From positions 496,001 to 560,000 of the forward strand of contig NZ_KB890024.1 in NCBI RefSeq assembly GCF_000372965.1: 64,000 nucleotides of DNA, read 5' to 3'. This stretch comes from Hoeflea sp. 108 (GTDB lineage Bacteria; Pseudomonadota; Alphaproteobacteria; Rhizobiales; Rhizobiaceae). This document shows positions 1-8,673 of this stretch, piece by piece (the stretch's first letter is position 1; every line of letters begins with the position of its first letter). Both the position numbers and the translations under genes were made by a program. The notes below the pieces were generated by a model that saw nothing but the letters and a program-made list of their open reading frames with translations, was not told the DNA's origin and did not search any database.

Positions 1-863
1 GCAGTCAGTTTCAGCAGGCGTTCCATCCTGGCTCTGTCGATATCACCCACGCCATCGGCGAGCCTTTGCCAGCCACCCATGTCCTCCTCGATCGTTTCGA
101 GAAGGCGCAGCCGATCGACTTGCAGCGAACGATCGGGAGCGTGGTTGACGAGGGCTCGGATGGCCGCGTCCGGATCGCTGGCCGCCGCGAGCACGCCTCT
201 GTTGATTGCCCGCACGAATGCTTTTGCGACTGCCGGCTTGTCGCGCGCGAAGGTCGGCGAGACCATCAGGGTGCTGCCATATAAATCCTGCGCGAAGTCC
301 TTGAATTTGAGGAAGCGGACTTCGGAGCGAACATCCCTGCCGCTCGCACGTATGGCCGCCGACACCGTAGAAAGATAGCCAAACAGCGCGTCGGTCTTGC
401 CTTCCTTGAGCAGGCTGAGAAGTGCGATCCAGTCGCCGTCATTGCTCACCGCCCTGACCGACCGAGGATCGAGCCCGGCCTTGCTGGCATATTGTTCGAA
501 CGTGTTCAGTCCGACGTCGACCGCATGTGCCGTGATCGTGAGACCAGACAGATCGGCAGGCGATGCGACCTGCGAGCGGGCCGGCAGGACAACCACCGAC
601 GGCGACTGGTCCATGACCATATAGACGCCGACCGGAGAGGTTTCGGGCTTGCGGGCAGCTTCTTCGATCAGGGCCTGGAAGTCGCCATAGCCGAACTCGA
701 CTCCTTCCTTCACCATGCGCCCGGCCGCGCTGAATGCCCCAGTGCCGTCGATGAATTCGACGTCGATCCCTTCATCGCGAAAGTAGCCGCGATCATGGGC
801 CAGCGGGAACCAGGCATTCGCCCCGGTGAAGCCGGAATTCGTCAGCAGCCTTACCTTGTGCAT
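1..863 (-). CDS. ABC transporter substrate-binding protein, NMT1/SsuA type (partial)
   Basis: The gene reads leftward off the window edge; about 287 residues are visible and the C-terminus is missing. The product resembles NMT1/THI5/SsuA-type periplasmic binding proteins: it opens in the mature fold (MHKVRLLTNSG, then a GYFRDEGIDVEF segment typical of the first lobe) and keeps the DLSGLTI and VSPTF segments of the family. No signal peptide precedes the start and the upstream frame soon meets a stop, so it would be cytoplasmic or exported by other means. ATG at 863 has GGAGG just upstream; an in-frame ATG at 878 adds five residues. It lies 99 bases downstream of a related binding-protein gene on the same strand and is probably in its operon. 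The ligand is unknown. Confidence 0.75.
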   Translation of the reverse strand, partial: MHKVRLLTNSGFTGANAWFPLAHDRGYFRDEGIDVEFIDGTGAFSAAGRMVKEGVEFGYGDFQALIEEAARKPETSPVGVYMVMDQSPSVVVLPARSQVASPADLSGLTITAHAVDVGLNTFEQYASKAGLDPRSVRAVSNDGDWIALLSLLKEGKTDALFGYLSTVSAAIRASGRDVRSEVRFLKFKDFAQDLYGSTLMVSPTFARDKPAVAKAFVRAINRGVLAAASDPDAAIRALVNHAPDRSLQVDRLRLLETIEEDMGGWQRLADGVGDIDRARMERLLKLT

Positions 864-962
864 CCGCCCTCCGGCCATGCGGTTTCATGGAAGGTGAAAG
901 CCCGGGACGCAGCCATCGTCGCAATGGCAAGGCCAGGCCCTCACGCGGTTTCCGATCCGGCG

Positions 963-2027
963 TTACTTGGCGAGCGGCTTCGCACGCTCTTCAAGGGGCG
1001 GCAGGAATGCACGCGTGAAGATTTCCTCGGCCTTGGGCGTGCGCGGCAGGCGACACGCCTCCGCCATCAAGGCGATCGAACGCTCGATGCGTTTGTCGTC
1101 GACGTCGCCGATGCCATGGATGAAGCCTTCCGGATGGGCCATCTCCACCTGCAAGGTGCCCATCAGGCGCGGACCATCGACTTCGCGGCGGAAATTCGGC
1201 GCCATCTTCTCGACCGCCTTCAGTGCCGCTTCGGGGTCTTTCAGCGTCTCCACCAGACCACGGTTGACCGCCCCGACCAGACCCTTGACCGCGTCAGGGT
1301 GCCTGGCGATGAAATCGGGGCTCATCATCAGCGCGTTGCCGTAGAACTCCGGCACCAGATCCTGGAATTCCAGGAAATCCAGCTTCTCGCGTCCGTCTAT
1401 GTCGATGCCGCGTAGCGCGGCGATGATCGTGTTGACGAACCCGAAGACGCCGTCGACGTTGCCGTCGACAACCTCCTTGGCGTTGATCGCCATGCTCGAG
1501 TTCGAGCGCAGGATGTGGGCGTCTTCCGCATTGATGCCGGCGATCTTCGCATAAGGCGGGAAGGCCTCGATCGCTGCGTCGATCGGGTGCCCGATGATGA
1601 CCTTGTCCTTGAGATCCCCGGGCTGCTTGATCGGCCCACCTTTCCGCACCCCGATGGTCAGCGGCGTCGTGTTGAAGGCGACGAAGACGGCTGTCGGACA
1701 GTTCGTGGGGCGCAGGCCGGCAAGCTTGATCAGCGCGTTCATGTCGCCATAACCGCCATCGTAGCCTTCCTGGGGAATGCGCGTGACGACCGAGGCCGCG
1801 CCGTCGCCAGGCGAGAACTCCACCTCCAGCCCGGCTTCCTTGAAATAACCGCGCTCATGCGCAAGGCAGAAAAAGGCGTGCGGGCCGGATATGCCGCCGT
1901 TCAACAGGAGCTTGACCTTCAACAGGTCGCCGGAAGCGGCAGCCTGGGCGACAGCCGGGGACACCGCGGACGCCAGGATAGCGGCGCCCCCCATTGCCTT
2001 GACGATATCGCGACGCGTCGTTCCCAT
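963..2027 (-). CDS. ABC transporter substrate-binding protein, NMT1/SsuA type, Tat signal
   Basis: A 354-residue periplasmic binding protein of the NMT1/SsuA/TauA class. The N-terminus carries a twin-arginine motif (TRRDIVKAMGG, residues 3-13), a hydrophobic stretch and a likely AVAQA cleavage site near residue 28. The mature part starts KVKLLLNGGISGPHAF and has the GYFKEAGLEVEF lobe-1 segment. It would capture a small ligand for an ABC importer whose other subunits are not in the window and may lie off the left edge. It is transcribed divergently from a LysR-type regulator at 2162, the likely controller, and is followed on the same strand by a second binding protein without a signal. Class is secure; ligand is not predictable. 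Confidence 0.85.
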   Translation of the reverse strand: MGTTRRDIVKAMGGAAILASAVSPAVAQAAASGDLLKVKLLLNGGISGPHAFFCLAHERGYFKEAGLEVEFSPGDGAASVVTRIPQEGYDGGYGDMNALIKLAGLRPTNCPTAVFVAFNTTPLTIGVRKGGPIKQPGDLKDKVIIGHPIDAAIEAFPPYAKIAGINAEDAHILRSNSSMAINAKEVVDGNVDGVFGFVNTIIAALRGIDIDGREKLDFLEFQDLVPEFYGNALMMSPDFIARHPDAVKGLVGAVNRGLVETLKDPEAALKAVEKMAPNFRREVDGPRLMGTLQVEMAHPEGFIHGIGDVDDKRIERSIALMAEACRLPRTPKAEEIFTRAFLPPLEERAKPLAK

Positions 2028-2122
2028 GCTTCCCCTCCTCCAAGGTGCCTCCGCGTCTGGCGGTGGCCAAGAACCTTGCTGGAGCTTCCTCGTTTCTGGC
2101 GTTGCCGTCTATTTCAGAATGT

Positions 2123-2137
2123 GCAACGCTCCATTGC
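2123..2137. promoter_or_regulatory. Short inverted repeat between divergent genes, possible LysR-type site
   Basis: In the 134-base gap between the binding-protein gene (leftward) and the LysR gene (rightward) there is an imperfectly isolated GCAA-N7-TTGC inverted repeat, 25 bases upstream of the regulator start. LysR-type regulators usually bind dyads of this size in such divergent gaps and repress their own gene. The arms are only four bases, so chance occurrence is possible. Confidence 0.25.
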
Positions 2138-2161
2138 CGAAAATAGAATGCTGGCTGGCCG

Positions 2162-3100
2162 ATGTCCCGCACCCTGATTCCCGTGTCGCTCATCTACTTC
2201 GACCGAGTCGTGACGGAGGGGTCCATTCAGGGGGCGGCCCGCGGCTTGAACATCGCCGCTTCGGCGATCGACCGGCAGATCATCGGCCTGGAAGACCGGC
2301 TGAACGCCAGGCTGTTCGAGAGAATGCCCAAGGGCATGCGATTGACGGCGGCCGGCGAGATCCTCATCGGATTGATACGCAGCTGGCAGGCCGAAGAGAG
2401 CAAGGCCGTGACCGAGATCTTTCGCTTGCAGGGGATCCAGCAGGGCAAGGTCAAGATTTTCGCGATGGACAGCCACGCAAGCAGCATCCTGCCGCGGCTC
2501 GTCCAGCAGCTTGCGGTCGACCATCCCCGCATCGGCCTGTCGGTTCAGATCGGCTCGACCGACGAGGCCGTCGCCGCACTCGTCGACGGCGACACGGACC
2601 TGATCGTCGCCTTCAACCTGCCGGTGCTCAGGGAATTGCGCCTGCTTTGGAATTCGACCCTGCCGCTGGGATGCGTGGTTCGTCCGAACCATCCGCTTCT
2701 CGATCTGCCGGAAGTCCGGTTGCACGACGTCATCGCCTATCCGATCGCGCTGCAGAGCAAATCGCTGCTGATCCGAAGGCTCCTGGAAACGCGCTACAGC
2801 TGGCTCTTCGCCGAGCCGCGGGGGCATGTCGAAACCAACTCCCTGCATCTGGTCAAGAACCTAGCGCGCAGCGGCAACTACGTCGCGCTGACGTCCGAAC
2901 TCGACACTGCCGAGGAACTGGCCAGCGGCGTGCTCCGCTTCGTGCCGATTGTGGACAGCGACGCGATACGGCAGACCTCGGGCGTCGCCGTGGCTGCCTC
3001 GAAGCCCCTAAGCTCGATCGTGGAAATCGTCGCAAATTGCGCCGTGCGGGTTCTGGAAACCGTGTTGCGCGAAGCCCGCAACGGGCCTGCTGACGGGTGA
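2162..3100 (+). CDS. LysR-family transcriptional regulator
   Basis: A 312-residue LysR-type regulator. Residues about 8-65 form the winged helix-turn-helix (SIQGAARGLNIAASAIDRQI, then ARLFERMPKGMRLT, the classic LysR helix and wing). The remainder is the two-lobe ligand-binding domain (PRLVQQLAVDHPRIGLSVQIG; TDLIVAFN; LARSGNYVALT). It is divergent from the NMT1-type binding-protein genes at 963-2027 and 1-863, so by the usual logic of the family it should respond to their ligand and control that transporter. The start ATG at 2162 has no strong ribosome-binding site; the length matches the family. Confidence 0.9.
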   Translation: MSRTLIPVSLIYFDRVVTEGSIQGAARGLNIAASAIDRQIIGLEDRLNARLFERMPKGMRLTAAGEILIGLIRSWQAEESKAVTEIFRLQGIQQGKVKIFAMDSHASSILPRLVQQLAVDHPRIGLSVQIGSTDEAVAALVDGDTDLIVAFNLPVLRELRLLWNSTLPLGCVVRPNHPLLDLPEVRLHDVIAYPIALQSKSLLIRRLLETRYSWLFAEPRGHVETNSLHLVKNLARSGNYVALTSELDTAEELASGVLRFVPIVDSDAIRQTSGVAVAASKPLSSIVEIVANCAVRVLETVLREARNGPADG

Positions 3101-3141
3101 ACGTCCAGCTGGCCGAACATCGACGTTCGGCGCGTTGCCCG

Positions 3142-3630
3142 TCACCCCCCAAGAAAATCCGTCTTTCCCAGCGGCACGCCCTTGCCGCGCAGGATGTTGT
3201 AGGCGGTCGTCATCGAGAAATAGAAGTTCGGCATCGCGTGCTCCATCAAATAGTCGCAGGCCGGCACCGAGGTGACCCCGTCATCGAGGGTGATCTGCAG
3301 GATCGACTGGTCGGCGGCGTCGAAAGCTTCCGGTGCAATCGCCCCGATGGCGGTCCGTGTCGCCGCTATGCGGGCATGCAGATCGGGGAAGGTGTCGAAG
3401 GCCCCGTCGATCCGTAGCGCCTCCTTGTCGGCCAGCAGCGTGGCTGCCGCGACCGCGTGATTGCAGCACAGCCTGATCTGGTGCGTCAGCGGTTTCATGG
3501 TTGGGGCGATGCGCGCCTCCAGCAGCTCCGACGCATCGATCCCGTTGTCGACGCAGAAGCGCTCGCCCTTGCGCAGGATGCCATCGAGTGCCCCCAGGGA
3601 GCGGACCAGGGCGGGGATTGGCGAACGCAT
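3142..3630 (-). CDS. DUF1993 family protein
   Basis: A 162-residue protein resembling the DUF1993 family: an opening of the type PIPALVRSLGALDGILRKGERFC, central segments LLEARIAPTMKPLTHQIR and CCNHAVAA, and a C-terminal MPNFYFSMTTAYNILRGKGV helix. The family fold is a helical bundle related to DinB-type metal enzymes; the biochemical role is not established. The ATG at 3630 is chosen because family similarity starts there, although the frame is open upstream to 3831 with non-family sequence. It ends facing the LysR gene and appears monocistronic. Confidence 0.75.
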   Translation of the reverse strand: MRSPIPALVRSLGALDGILRKGERFCVDNGIDASELLEARIAPTMKPLTHQIRLCCNHAVAAATLLADKEALRIDGAFDTFPDLHARIAATRTAIGAIAPEAFDAADQSILQITLDDGVTSVPACDYLMEHAMPNFYFSMTTAYNILRGKGVPLGKTDFLGG

Positions 3631-3816
3631 GTCGATCTCCAGATTTTGCGCGTTTTCGGGGGTGCGGCCGGGCCTGCGTCGAACACTTCGTCGGGCGGTC
3701 AGGGCCTTCGCGAAAGCTGTCCGACCAGCGAATTCGTTGCAGTTTTTGTATCCATTGACAACACCAAATTGATACACTAGCGTTTTGATAAGACCACTTT
3801 CTCGGGAGGAGAGAGA

Positions 3817-3894
3817 ATGTCGAACCGTCAAGAGTTGATGGCAGCCATCGAGAGGATCCGCGCCGCCCCAGGCCGGAGCTCGTGGCGAGAGTAG
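3817..3894 (+). CDS. 25-residue ORF with strong ribosome-binding site (leader peptide or gene remnant)
   Basis: An ATG preceded by the very strong purine tract GGGAGGAGAGAGA opens a 25-codon frame (MSNRQELMAAIERIR...SSWRE). A TTGACA hexamer lies upstream at about 3756. The peptide looks like the amphipathic start of an ordinary protein rather than a complete one, and reading in another frame after the fifteenth codon stays open a little further, so it may be the stub of a decayed gene. Alternatively it could be a leader peptide for the importer operon beginning at 4108. I do not recognise a family. Confidence 0.3.
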   Translation: MSNRQELMAAIERIRAAPGRSSWRE

Positions 3895-3937
3895 AACTCA
3901 GACCCATAACATTTTGAATTTAAAATAATTATTCCGG

Positions 3938-3952
3938 CCCACGCGACGTGGG
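3938..3952. repeat. Inverted repeat CCCACG-CGA-CGTGGG
   Basis: A perfect six-base inverted repeat with a three-base centre, between the short ORF and the sugar importer operon. It could be an operator or a small hairpin; there is no following T-run, so a terminator role is unlikely. Confidence 0.3.
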
Positions 3953-4019
3953 TCGAGGTGATTGTTGTTGCCCGCAAACCACGTCGGCCTGCTGCCAGTA
4001 TGGCCGAGTGGAGTGTCAA

Positions 4020-4086
4020 ATTGTATCCAAAATGAAGAACATTGGATGCAATCAAACACCCAAAATGACATACAATCAGACGACCC
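4020..4086. promoter_or_regulatory. Repeat-rich leader of the sugar ABC operon, probable operator region
   Basis: Upstream of the operon starting at 4108 the sequence turns A+T-rich and repetitive. ATTGTATCC at 4020-4028 is mirrored by GGATGCAAT at 4044-4052 (eight of nine pairs). ATACAAT at 4080-4086 is a further inverted copy of the ATTGTAT core. The nine bases CCAAAATGA occur directly repeated at 4027 and 4070. Such nested copies of one half-site are typical of a repressor or activator binding region, for example for GntR- or LacI-type regulators, though no such gene adjoins. Confidence 0.45.
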
Positions 4087-4107
4087 CGCATAGGAGGTGA
4101 GGAGCCG

Positions 4108-5175
4108 ATGGCGAACGTTAACGTGCGCAAGCTGGTCAAGTCGTTCGGCGTGGCGACGGTGCTCAAGGGCATAGACGTCGACGTCCGTGATGGCGAGTTT
4201 TTGAGCCTTGTCGGGCCATCCGGCTGCGGAAAGTCCACCCTGCTCCGCATGATCGCCGGGCTGGAGCAGATCTCGGGCGGAGACATTGCGATCGACGGCA
4301 AGGTGGTCAACGGCCTTGCCGCCAAGGACCGCGACATCGCCATGGTCTTCCAGAACTACGCGCTTTACCCGCACATGACCGTCCGTGAGAACATGAGCTT
4401 CGCGCTTGAGATGCAAGGGCTCGGCAAGGCGGAGATCGCACGAAGCGTGGCATCGGCCGCCGCGGTCCTGGGGCTGGACGCGCTGCTTGACCGTTACCCC
4501 CGCCAGATGTCGGGCGGCCAGCAGCAGCGGGTGGCCATGGGGCGCGCCATCGTGCGCAATCCCAAGGTCTTCCTGTTCGACGAGCCGCTGTCGAACCTGG
4601 ATGCCAAGCTGCGGGTGCAGATGCGCGCCGAGATCAAGGACCTGCACGCCCGTCTCAAGTCGACGATGATCTATGTCACCCACGACCAGCTCGAGGCGAT
4701 GACCATGGCCGACCGCATCGTGGTCATGCGCGCCGGCGTCATCGAGCAGATCGGCACGCCGCTTGAGCTCTATGACTTTCCAGCCAACGCCTTTGTCGGA
4801 AGCTTCATCGGCTCCCCGGCCATGAACCTGGTGAAATGCACGATCGCCAACGGCGATACGGGCCCCGTATGCGTCACCGCGGGCAACCAGATTCTCGCGC
4901 GGCTGCCGGTGTCGGCAAGGGTCGAGGCGGGAGCCAGGGTGGAAGTCGGCATCCGCCCCGAAGACCTGGAGGTTGGCGATCGGGGGCCGAATGCGGAGGT
5001 CGTGGTCGTCGAGCCGACCGGCCCCGAAACCCAGGTCAGCGCCAGTCTCGACGGCCAGCTCATCACCATGGTCCTCAAGGGCCGCGCACAGCTCAGCCGC
5101 GGCGAGAAGATCTCGCTGCGCATCGACACGGCGAAAATGCACCTCTTCGACGGCGAGACTGGCAAGAGGATCTAG
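4108..5175 (+). CDS. ABC sugar transporter ATPase, MalK/UgpC type
   Basis: A 355-residue ATPase of the CUT1 (MalK/UgpC) group that powers uptake of sugars or glycosides at the inner membrane. Walker A GPSGCGKST is at residues 36-44, the MSGGQQQR signature starts near 134, and Walker B with D-loop (FLFDEPLSNLD) near 155-165, followed by the switch histidine in YVTHD. The C-terminal 120 residues are the OB/TOBE regulatory domain (VEVGIRPEDLEV). The start ATG at 4108 follows a strong GGAGGTGAGGAG. It heads an operon with the binding protein and two permeases that follow, an unusual position since ATPases are often last. Confidence 0.93.
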   Translation: MANVNVRKLVKSFGVATVLKGIDVDVRDGEFLSLVGPSGCGKSTLLRMIAGLEQISGGDIAIDGKVVNGLAAKDRDIAMVFQNYALYPHMTVRENMSFALEMQGLGKAEIARSVASAAAVLGLDALLDRYPRQMSGGQQQRVAMGRAIVRNPKVFLFDEPLSNLDAKLRVQMRAEIKDLHARLKSTMIYVTHDQLEAMTMADRIVVMRAGVIEQIGTPLELYDFPANAFVGSFIGSPAMNLVKCTIANGDTGPVCVTAGNQILARLPVSARVEAGARVEVGIRPEDLEVGDRGPNAEVVVVEPTGPETQVSASLDGQLITMVLKGRAQLSRGEKISLRIDTAKMHLFDGETGKRI

Positions 5176-5254
5176 GTCTTTCGAAAGGGCCGACGCGGTG
5201 GAGGAAAAACAAACCCGCCGGCCAGGTGAAGTTCCAACAGGGATGGAGAACATC

Positions 5255-6688
5255 ATGGACTGCAAGAAGAGCATGACAACCGGCCCCGGCGTGTCGCGCC
5301 GTTCGGTGCTTTTGGGGGGCGCATCGCTTCTGGCGGCGGCGGCCATTCTGCCCCGGCGCGCCTTCGCCGCCGGACCGGGCACCAATCCGGGAAAATACAA
5401 GCTCGACCTTGGCGGTTACACCGGGCCGGAGCTCACCGACGCCCCGATCACCATCAAGGTGATGCGCCAGGAGTTCTCGCCGGAAATCAATGCCCCGATC
5501 GCGGCGGCCTACAAGGCCTTCAGCGAAGCCTATCCCAACATCACCATCGAAGAAGAGCGCGTGCCCTATGGCGACCTCGCCAAGAAGGTCCAGCTCTACG
5601 TCGCCTCGGGCTCTGCCCCCGACATCATGATGGGCAGCACCGAACTGGCCCCGGTCTACGCCGCCGGCGAAATCGCCGTGCCGCTCAACGACTACTTCTC
5701 GCAGGACTTCATCCAGGACATCTATCCGGCGATGCGGGACGCTGCCACGATCGACGGCAAGGTCATGTGCCTGGCCTGGGAATCGAACTCCTGCTTCGTC
5801 TACTTCAACCGTGACATCTTCAAGCGCGCCGGCGTCAACACCCCACCTGAGGTCACCGATGTGGATGGCGGCTGGACGGCCGACCAGTTGCTCGATGCCT
5901 TGCGTGCCATCACCGAGAAGCTGCGCAAGGACGGCGACCAGGCGACCTTCGGCATGGCTTCGTCGCGCTTCGGCAATCGTGGGCCGGGCTCGAACTACTC
6001 GCAGCTGGAAAGCATGTGGGTGCGCATGATGGGCGATCCGGGCGCGCCCAGGGATTCGACCGCCTACAAGACCTTTGCCGGCATTTCCGAGGACGGGCTG
6101 ACCGCATCGGGATATCTCGATACGCCCGAGGCGATCCAGGGCATGAAGAATTATCAGACGCTGTTCTCCGAGGGCCTCTCGCCCAAGGGGATCGTCGCCG
6201 ATCACTACAAGGGCGGTGCTGCGGCCATCGACTTCTCGTCCATGGCTTTCGCCAACACCTTCCGCAAGAACGGCGCGCCTTTCGACTGGGGCGTTTCCCC
6301 GCCGATCCGCGGCAAGATCCCCTTCGCCTCCAGCGTCGCCGATGCGCCCTTCATCTATTCGGGCAGCCAGCATGTTCCGGAAGCCGCAGCACTCCTGGCC
6401 TTCCTGCTCAACGACGCCAACCGCAGGGCCTTCTACGAGGTGCGCGGCTCGATGCCCTCGCGCAAGTCGTTGACCGATGAAGCGCCGGCCTACCAGACCG
6501 ATCCGGTCGCCATACTCTGCGCCAAGGTAGGCGAGCGGGCCTATGGCTCGCCCAAGTCGGTCGGCTGGCTCGATTACGTCAATGCCGTCAACCCGGCGGT
6601 CAAGGACATCGCGCTCGGCGTCGATGTCGGCGAGCGCCTCCACACCACCGCGGCCCAGATCGACCGCCTGCTCGCCAAGTACCGCTAG
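5255..6688 (+). CDS. Extracellular sugar-binding protein, family 1, Tat signal
   Basis: A 477-residue family 1 binding protein delivering a sugar or glycoside to the importer encoded around it. The N-terminus has a twin-arginine signal (SRRSVLLGG, residues 14-22), a hydrophobic stretch and a likely cleavage after RAFA. The mature part contains the family motif EAYPNITIEEERVPYGDLAKK and a C-terminal region ending in helices typical of the fold. ATG at 5255 is preferred because GGAGA lies six bases upstream; ATG at 5243 would add four residues. It sits 79 bases after the ATPase gene and before the two permeases, in the same orientation. Confidence 0.9.
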   Translation: MDCKKSMTTGPGVSRRSVLLGGASLLAAAAILPRRAFAAGPGTNPGKYKLDLGGYTGPELTDAPITIKVMRQEFSPEINAPIAAAYKAFSEAYPNITIEEERVPYGDLAKKVQLYVASGSAPDIMMGSTELAPVYAAGEIAVPLNDYFSQDFIQDIYPAMRDAATIDGKVMCLAWESNSCFVYFNRDIFKRAGVNTPPEVTDVDGGWTADQLLDALRAITEKLRKDGDQATFGMASSRFGNRGPGSNYSQLESMWVRMMGDPGAPRDSTAYKTFAGISEDGLTASGYLDTPEAIQGMKNYQTLFSEGLSPKGIVADHYKGGAAAIDFSSMAFANTFRKNGAPFDWGVSPPIRGKIPFASSVADAPFIYSGSQHVPEAAALLAFLLNDANRRAFYEVRGSMPSRKSLTDEAPAYQTDPVAILCAKVGERAYGSPKSVGWLDYVNAVNPAVKDIALGVDVGERLHTTAAQIDRLLAKYR

Positions 6689-6786
6689 CAGCGGCCCCCA
6701 GCCTCCCTCGGGACAGCCGCTCACCTCCCTCGCTGCGTCATGTGGCGAGGGAGGGCAAGAACTTCATTCGTAAAAAGGCTTGGCCA

Positions 6787-7695
6787 ATGTTCAAAGGATT
6801 GTGGACCCCCGACCCCACCCGGCGCGGCGAAGTGTTCGCCGGTCCGGTCATGGTGTTTCCGGTGCTCCTGGGATTGGGCCTGTTTCAGTTCTGGCCGCTG
6901 GCTTCGGCGGTGCTGAACAGTTTCCGCACCTTCAACGCCTTCACCAAGCGCCCCAATGGTTGGGCTGGCTGGGACAACTTCACCCAGATCTTCGCCGATC
7001 ATGTGTTCGTCAACGCCATGCTGATCACGCTGGTCTACATCGTCCTGATGATCGTGGTCGTGGTGCCGATGGCGCTCGGCCTTGCCATTCTGCTCGACAA
7101 GCGCATGCGCGGAACGATGCTTGCGCGTGCCGCCATTCTGGGTGCGCTGGCATCTTCCGAAGCCGTGGCGGCTCTCATCTGGGGGCAGCTCTATGAGCCC
7201 GGCACCGGTCTCTTCGACGCGATCCTGAAGGCGGTCGGCCTGCCCGAGCAGCCGTTCCTGACCTCCGGTCCCTACGCCATCGTTTCCATCGTCGTCATGA
7301 CCGCCTGGAAGGATGTGGGCCTGCCCATGCTGATCTTCCTCGGCGGCCTGCAGGCGATCTCGCCGCAGGTGATGGAAGCCGCCGCGCTCGACGGCGCCAG
7401 CTCGTGGCGTATATTCCGCCGCATCACCCTGCCATTGCTGCGGCCCAGCATCATACTGGCCATCTTCATGGTCACGGTGGCAGCGGCGCGGCTGTTTACC
7501 CCCATCATCCTCCTGACCCAGGGCGGACCGAACGGCCAGACAACCAACCTTCCATTCTATTCCTATGCGCAGGCCTTCGAGTTCTCGTCGCCGGGCACCG
7601 CCTCGGCCAGCGTGATGTTCATGATGATCGTGCTGATCGGGATCACGGTCCTGCAGGCCTATCTGATCCGCGACCCGAACGGCAGGAGGCCGTGA
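6787..7695 (+). CDS. ABC sugar transporter permease, MalF/UgpA type
   Basis: A 302-residue inner-membrane permease with about six transmembrane segments (for example VMVFPVLLGLGLFQFWPLAS and LITLVYIVLMIVVVVPMALG). The cytoplasmic EAA loop that docks to the ATPase is present (EAAALDGASSWRIFRRITLP). It forms the MalF-like half of the translocation channel with the next gene. ATG at 6787 gives the usual family N-terminus; an in-frame GTG at 6742 would add fifteen residues. The stop overlaps the next start by one base (TGATG), so translation is coupled. Confidence 0.92.
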   Translation: MFKGLWTPDPTRRGEVFAGPVMVFPVLLGLGLFQFWPLASAVLNSFRTFNAFTKRPNGWAGWDNFTQIFADHVFVNAMLITLVYIVLMIVVVVPMALGLAILLDKRMRGTMLARAAILGALASSEAVAALIWGQLYEPGTGLFDAILKAVGLPEQPFLTSGPYAIVSIVVMTAWKDVGLPMLIFLGGLQAISPQVMEAAALDGASSWRIFRRITLPLLRPSIILAIFMVTVAAARLFTPIILLTQGGPNGQTTNLPFYSYAQAFEFSSPGTASASVMFMMIVLIGITVLQAYLIRDPNGRRP

Positions 7696-8597
7696 TGACT
7701 GAAAACGTCAACGCCGAGGTGCAGCTGACGGCACTTCCCCAGGCCGCCGCGTCGACGGCTGCCGCACGCGATCCGGTCAAGCTGATCGGCTCTCTCAGCC
7801 TCCTGCTCATTGCCTTCGTCTTTGCCTTCCCGGTCGTCTGGGCGGCCCTGACCTCTTTCAAGTCGACGGCTTCGGTGATCGCCACACGCTATCCCCTGTC
7901 GGTCTGGAGCTTCTTCCCGCCCGAGCCGACGCTGGAGAACTATTCGGCGCTGTTCACCGAGCTGAATTTCGGCCGTTACCTCTTCAACACCGCCATTGCC
8001 AGCGGCGGGCAGGTCATCCTCGTCGTCATCACCTCGACGCTGGCCGGATATGCCTTCGCCCGCCTGCGTTTTCCCGGGCGCGAGGTTCTTTTCGCCCTGA
8101 CGCTGTTGACCGCCTTCATCCCGCTCGAGGTGATCCTGGTTCCGCTCTACCAGGTGGTTTCGGGCATGGGCCTGACCTCGACCTATCCGGCCCTGTTCCT
8201 GCCCTTTGCCGCCCAGCCCTTCGGCATCTACCTGATGCGGCAGAGCTTCATGCAGATCCCCACCGAACTCGACGACGCCGCCCGCGTCGACGGCGCCGGC
8301 ACGTGGCGCATCTTCTGGCGCATCGCCATGCCCAATGTGAAACCGGCGCTGGCGACGCTCGTGCTGATCCAGTTCATCTGGTCGTGGAACGCCTATCTGT
8401 GGCCGCTGGTGATCATGCAGGACCCCAACAGGCAGATCGTCCAGGTCATGCTTGCCGGCCTCAAGGGGTCGCCGAACTATTCGCTCGACGGCCCGCTGTT
8501 TGCCGGCCTGACCTTCGTGACGGTGCCGCTGATCGTCATGGCCATTGTCCTGCAGCGCCACTATGTGCGCGGCCTGATGACCTCAGGCATCCGCTAG
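7695..8597 (+). CDS. ABC sugar transporter permease, MalG/UgpE type
   Basis: A 300-residue permease, the MalG-like partner of the preceding gene. It shows a long N-terminal cytoplasmic tail, a first transmembrane segment near residues 35-55, the periplasmic stretch typical of MalG (PEPTLENYSALF), further membrane segments and the EAA loop (DDAARVDGAGTWRIFWRIAMP). The C-terminus ends GLMTSGIR, close to the family ending. The start codon overlaps the upstream stop by one base. Confidence 0.93.
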   Translation: MTENVNAEVQLTALPQAAASTAAARDPVKLIGSLSLLLIAFVFAFPVVWAALTSFKSTASVIATRYPLSVWSFFPPEPTLENYSALFTELNFGRYLFNTAIASGGQVILVVITSTLAGYAFARLRFPGREVLFALTLLTAFIPLEVILVPLYQVVSGMGLTSTYPALFLPFAAQPFGIYLMRQSFMQIPTELDDAARVDGAGTWRIFWRIAMPNVKPALATLVLIQFIWSWNAYLWPLVIMQDPNRQIVQVMLAGLKGSPNYSLDGPLFAGLTFVTVPLIVMAIVLQRHYVRGLMTSGIR

Positions 8598-8673
8598 CCC
8601 TCGCCGCGGCCGCACGCCTGGCGGCCGGGCACGACCTTCCAATTTCGATAGACGCATTCCAGAGGAGCTTTCC

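Noticed and set aside
3631..3831. N-terminal extension of the DUF1993 protein
   Set aside because: The frame is open but its arginine/serine-rich translation does not resemble the family, which begins at the ATG at 3630.
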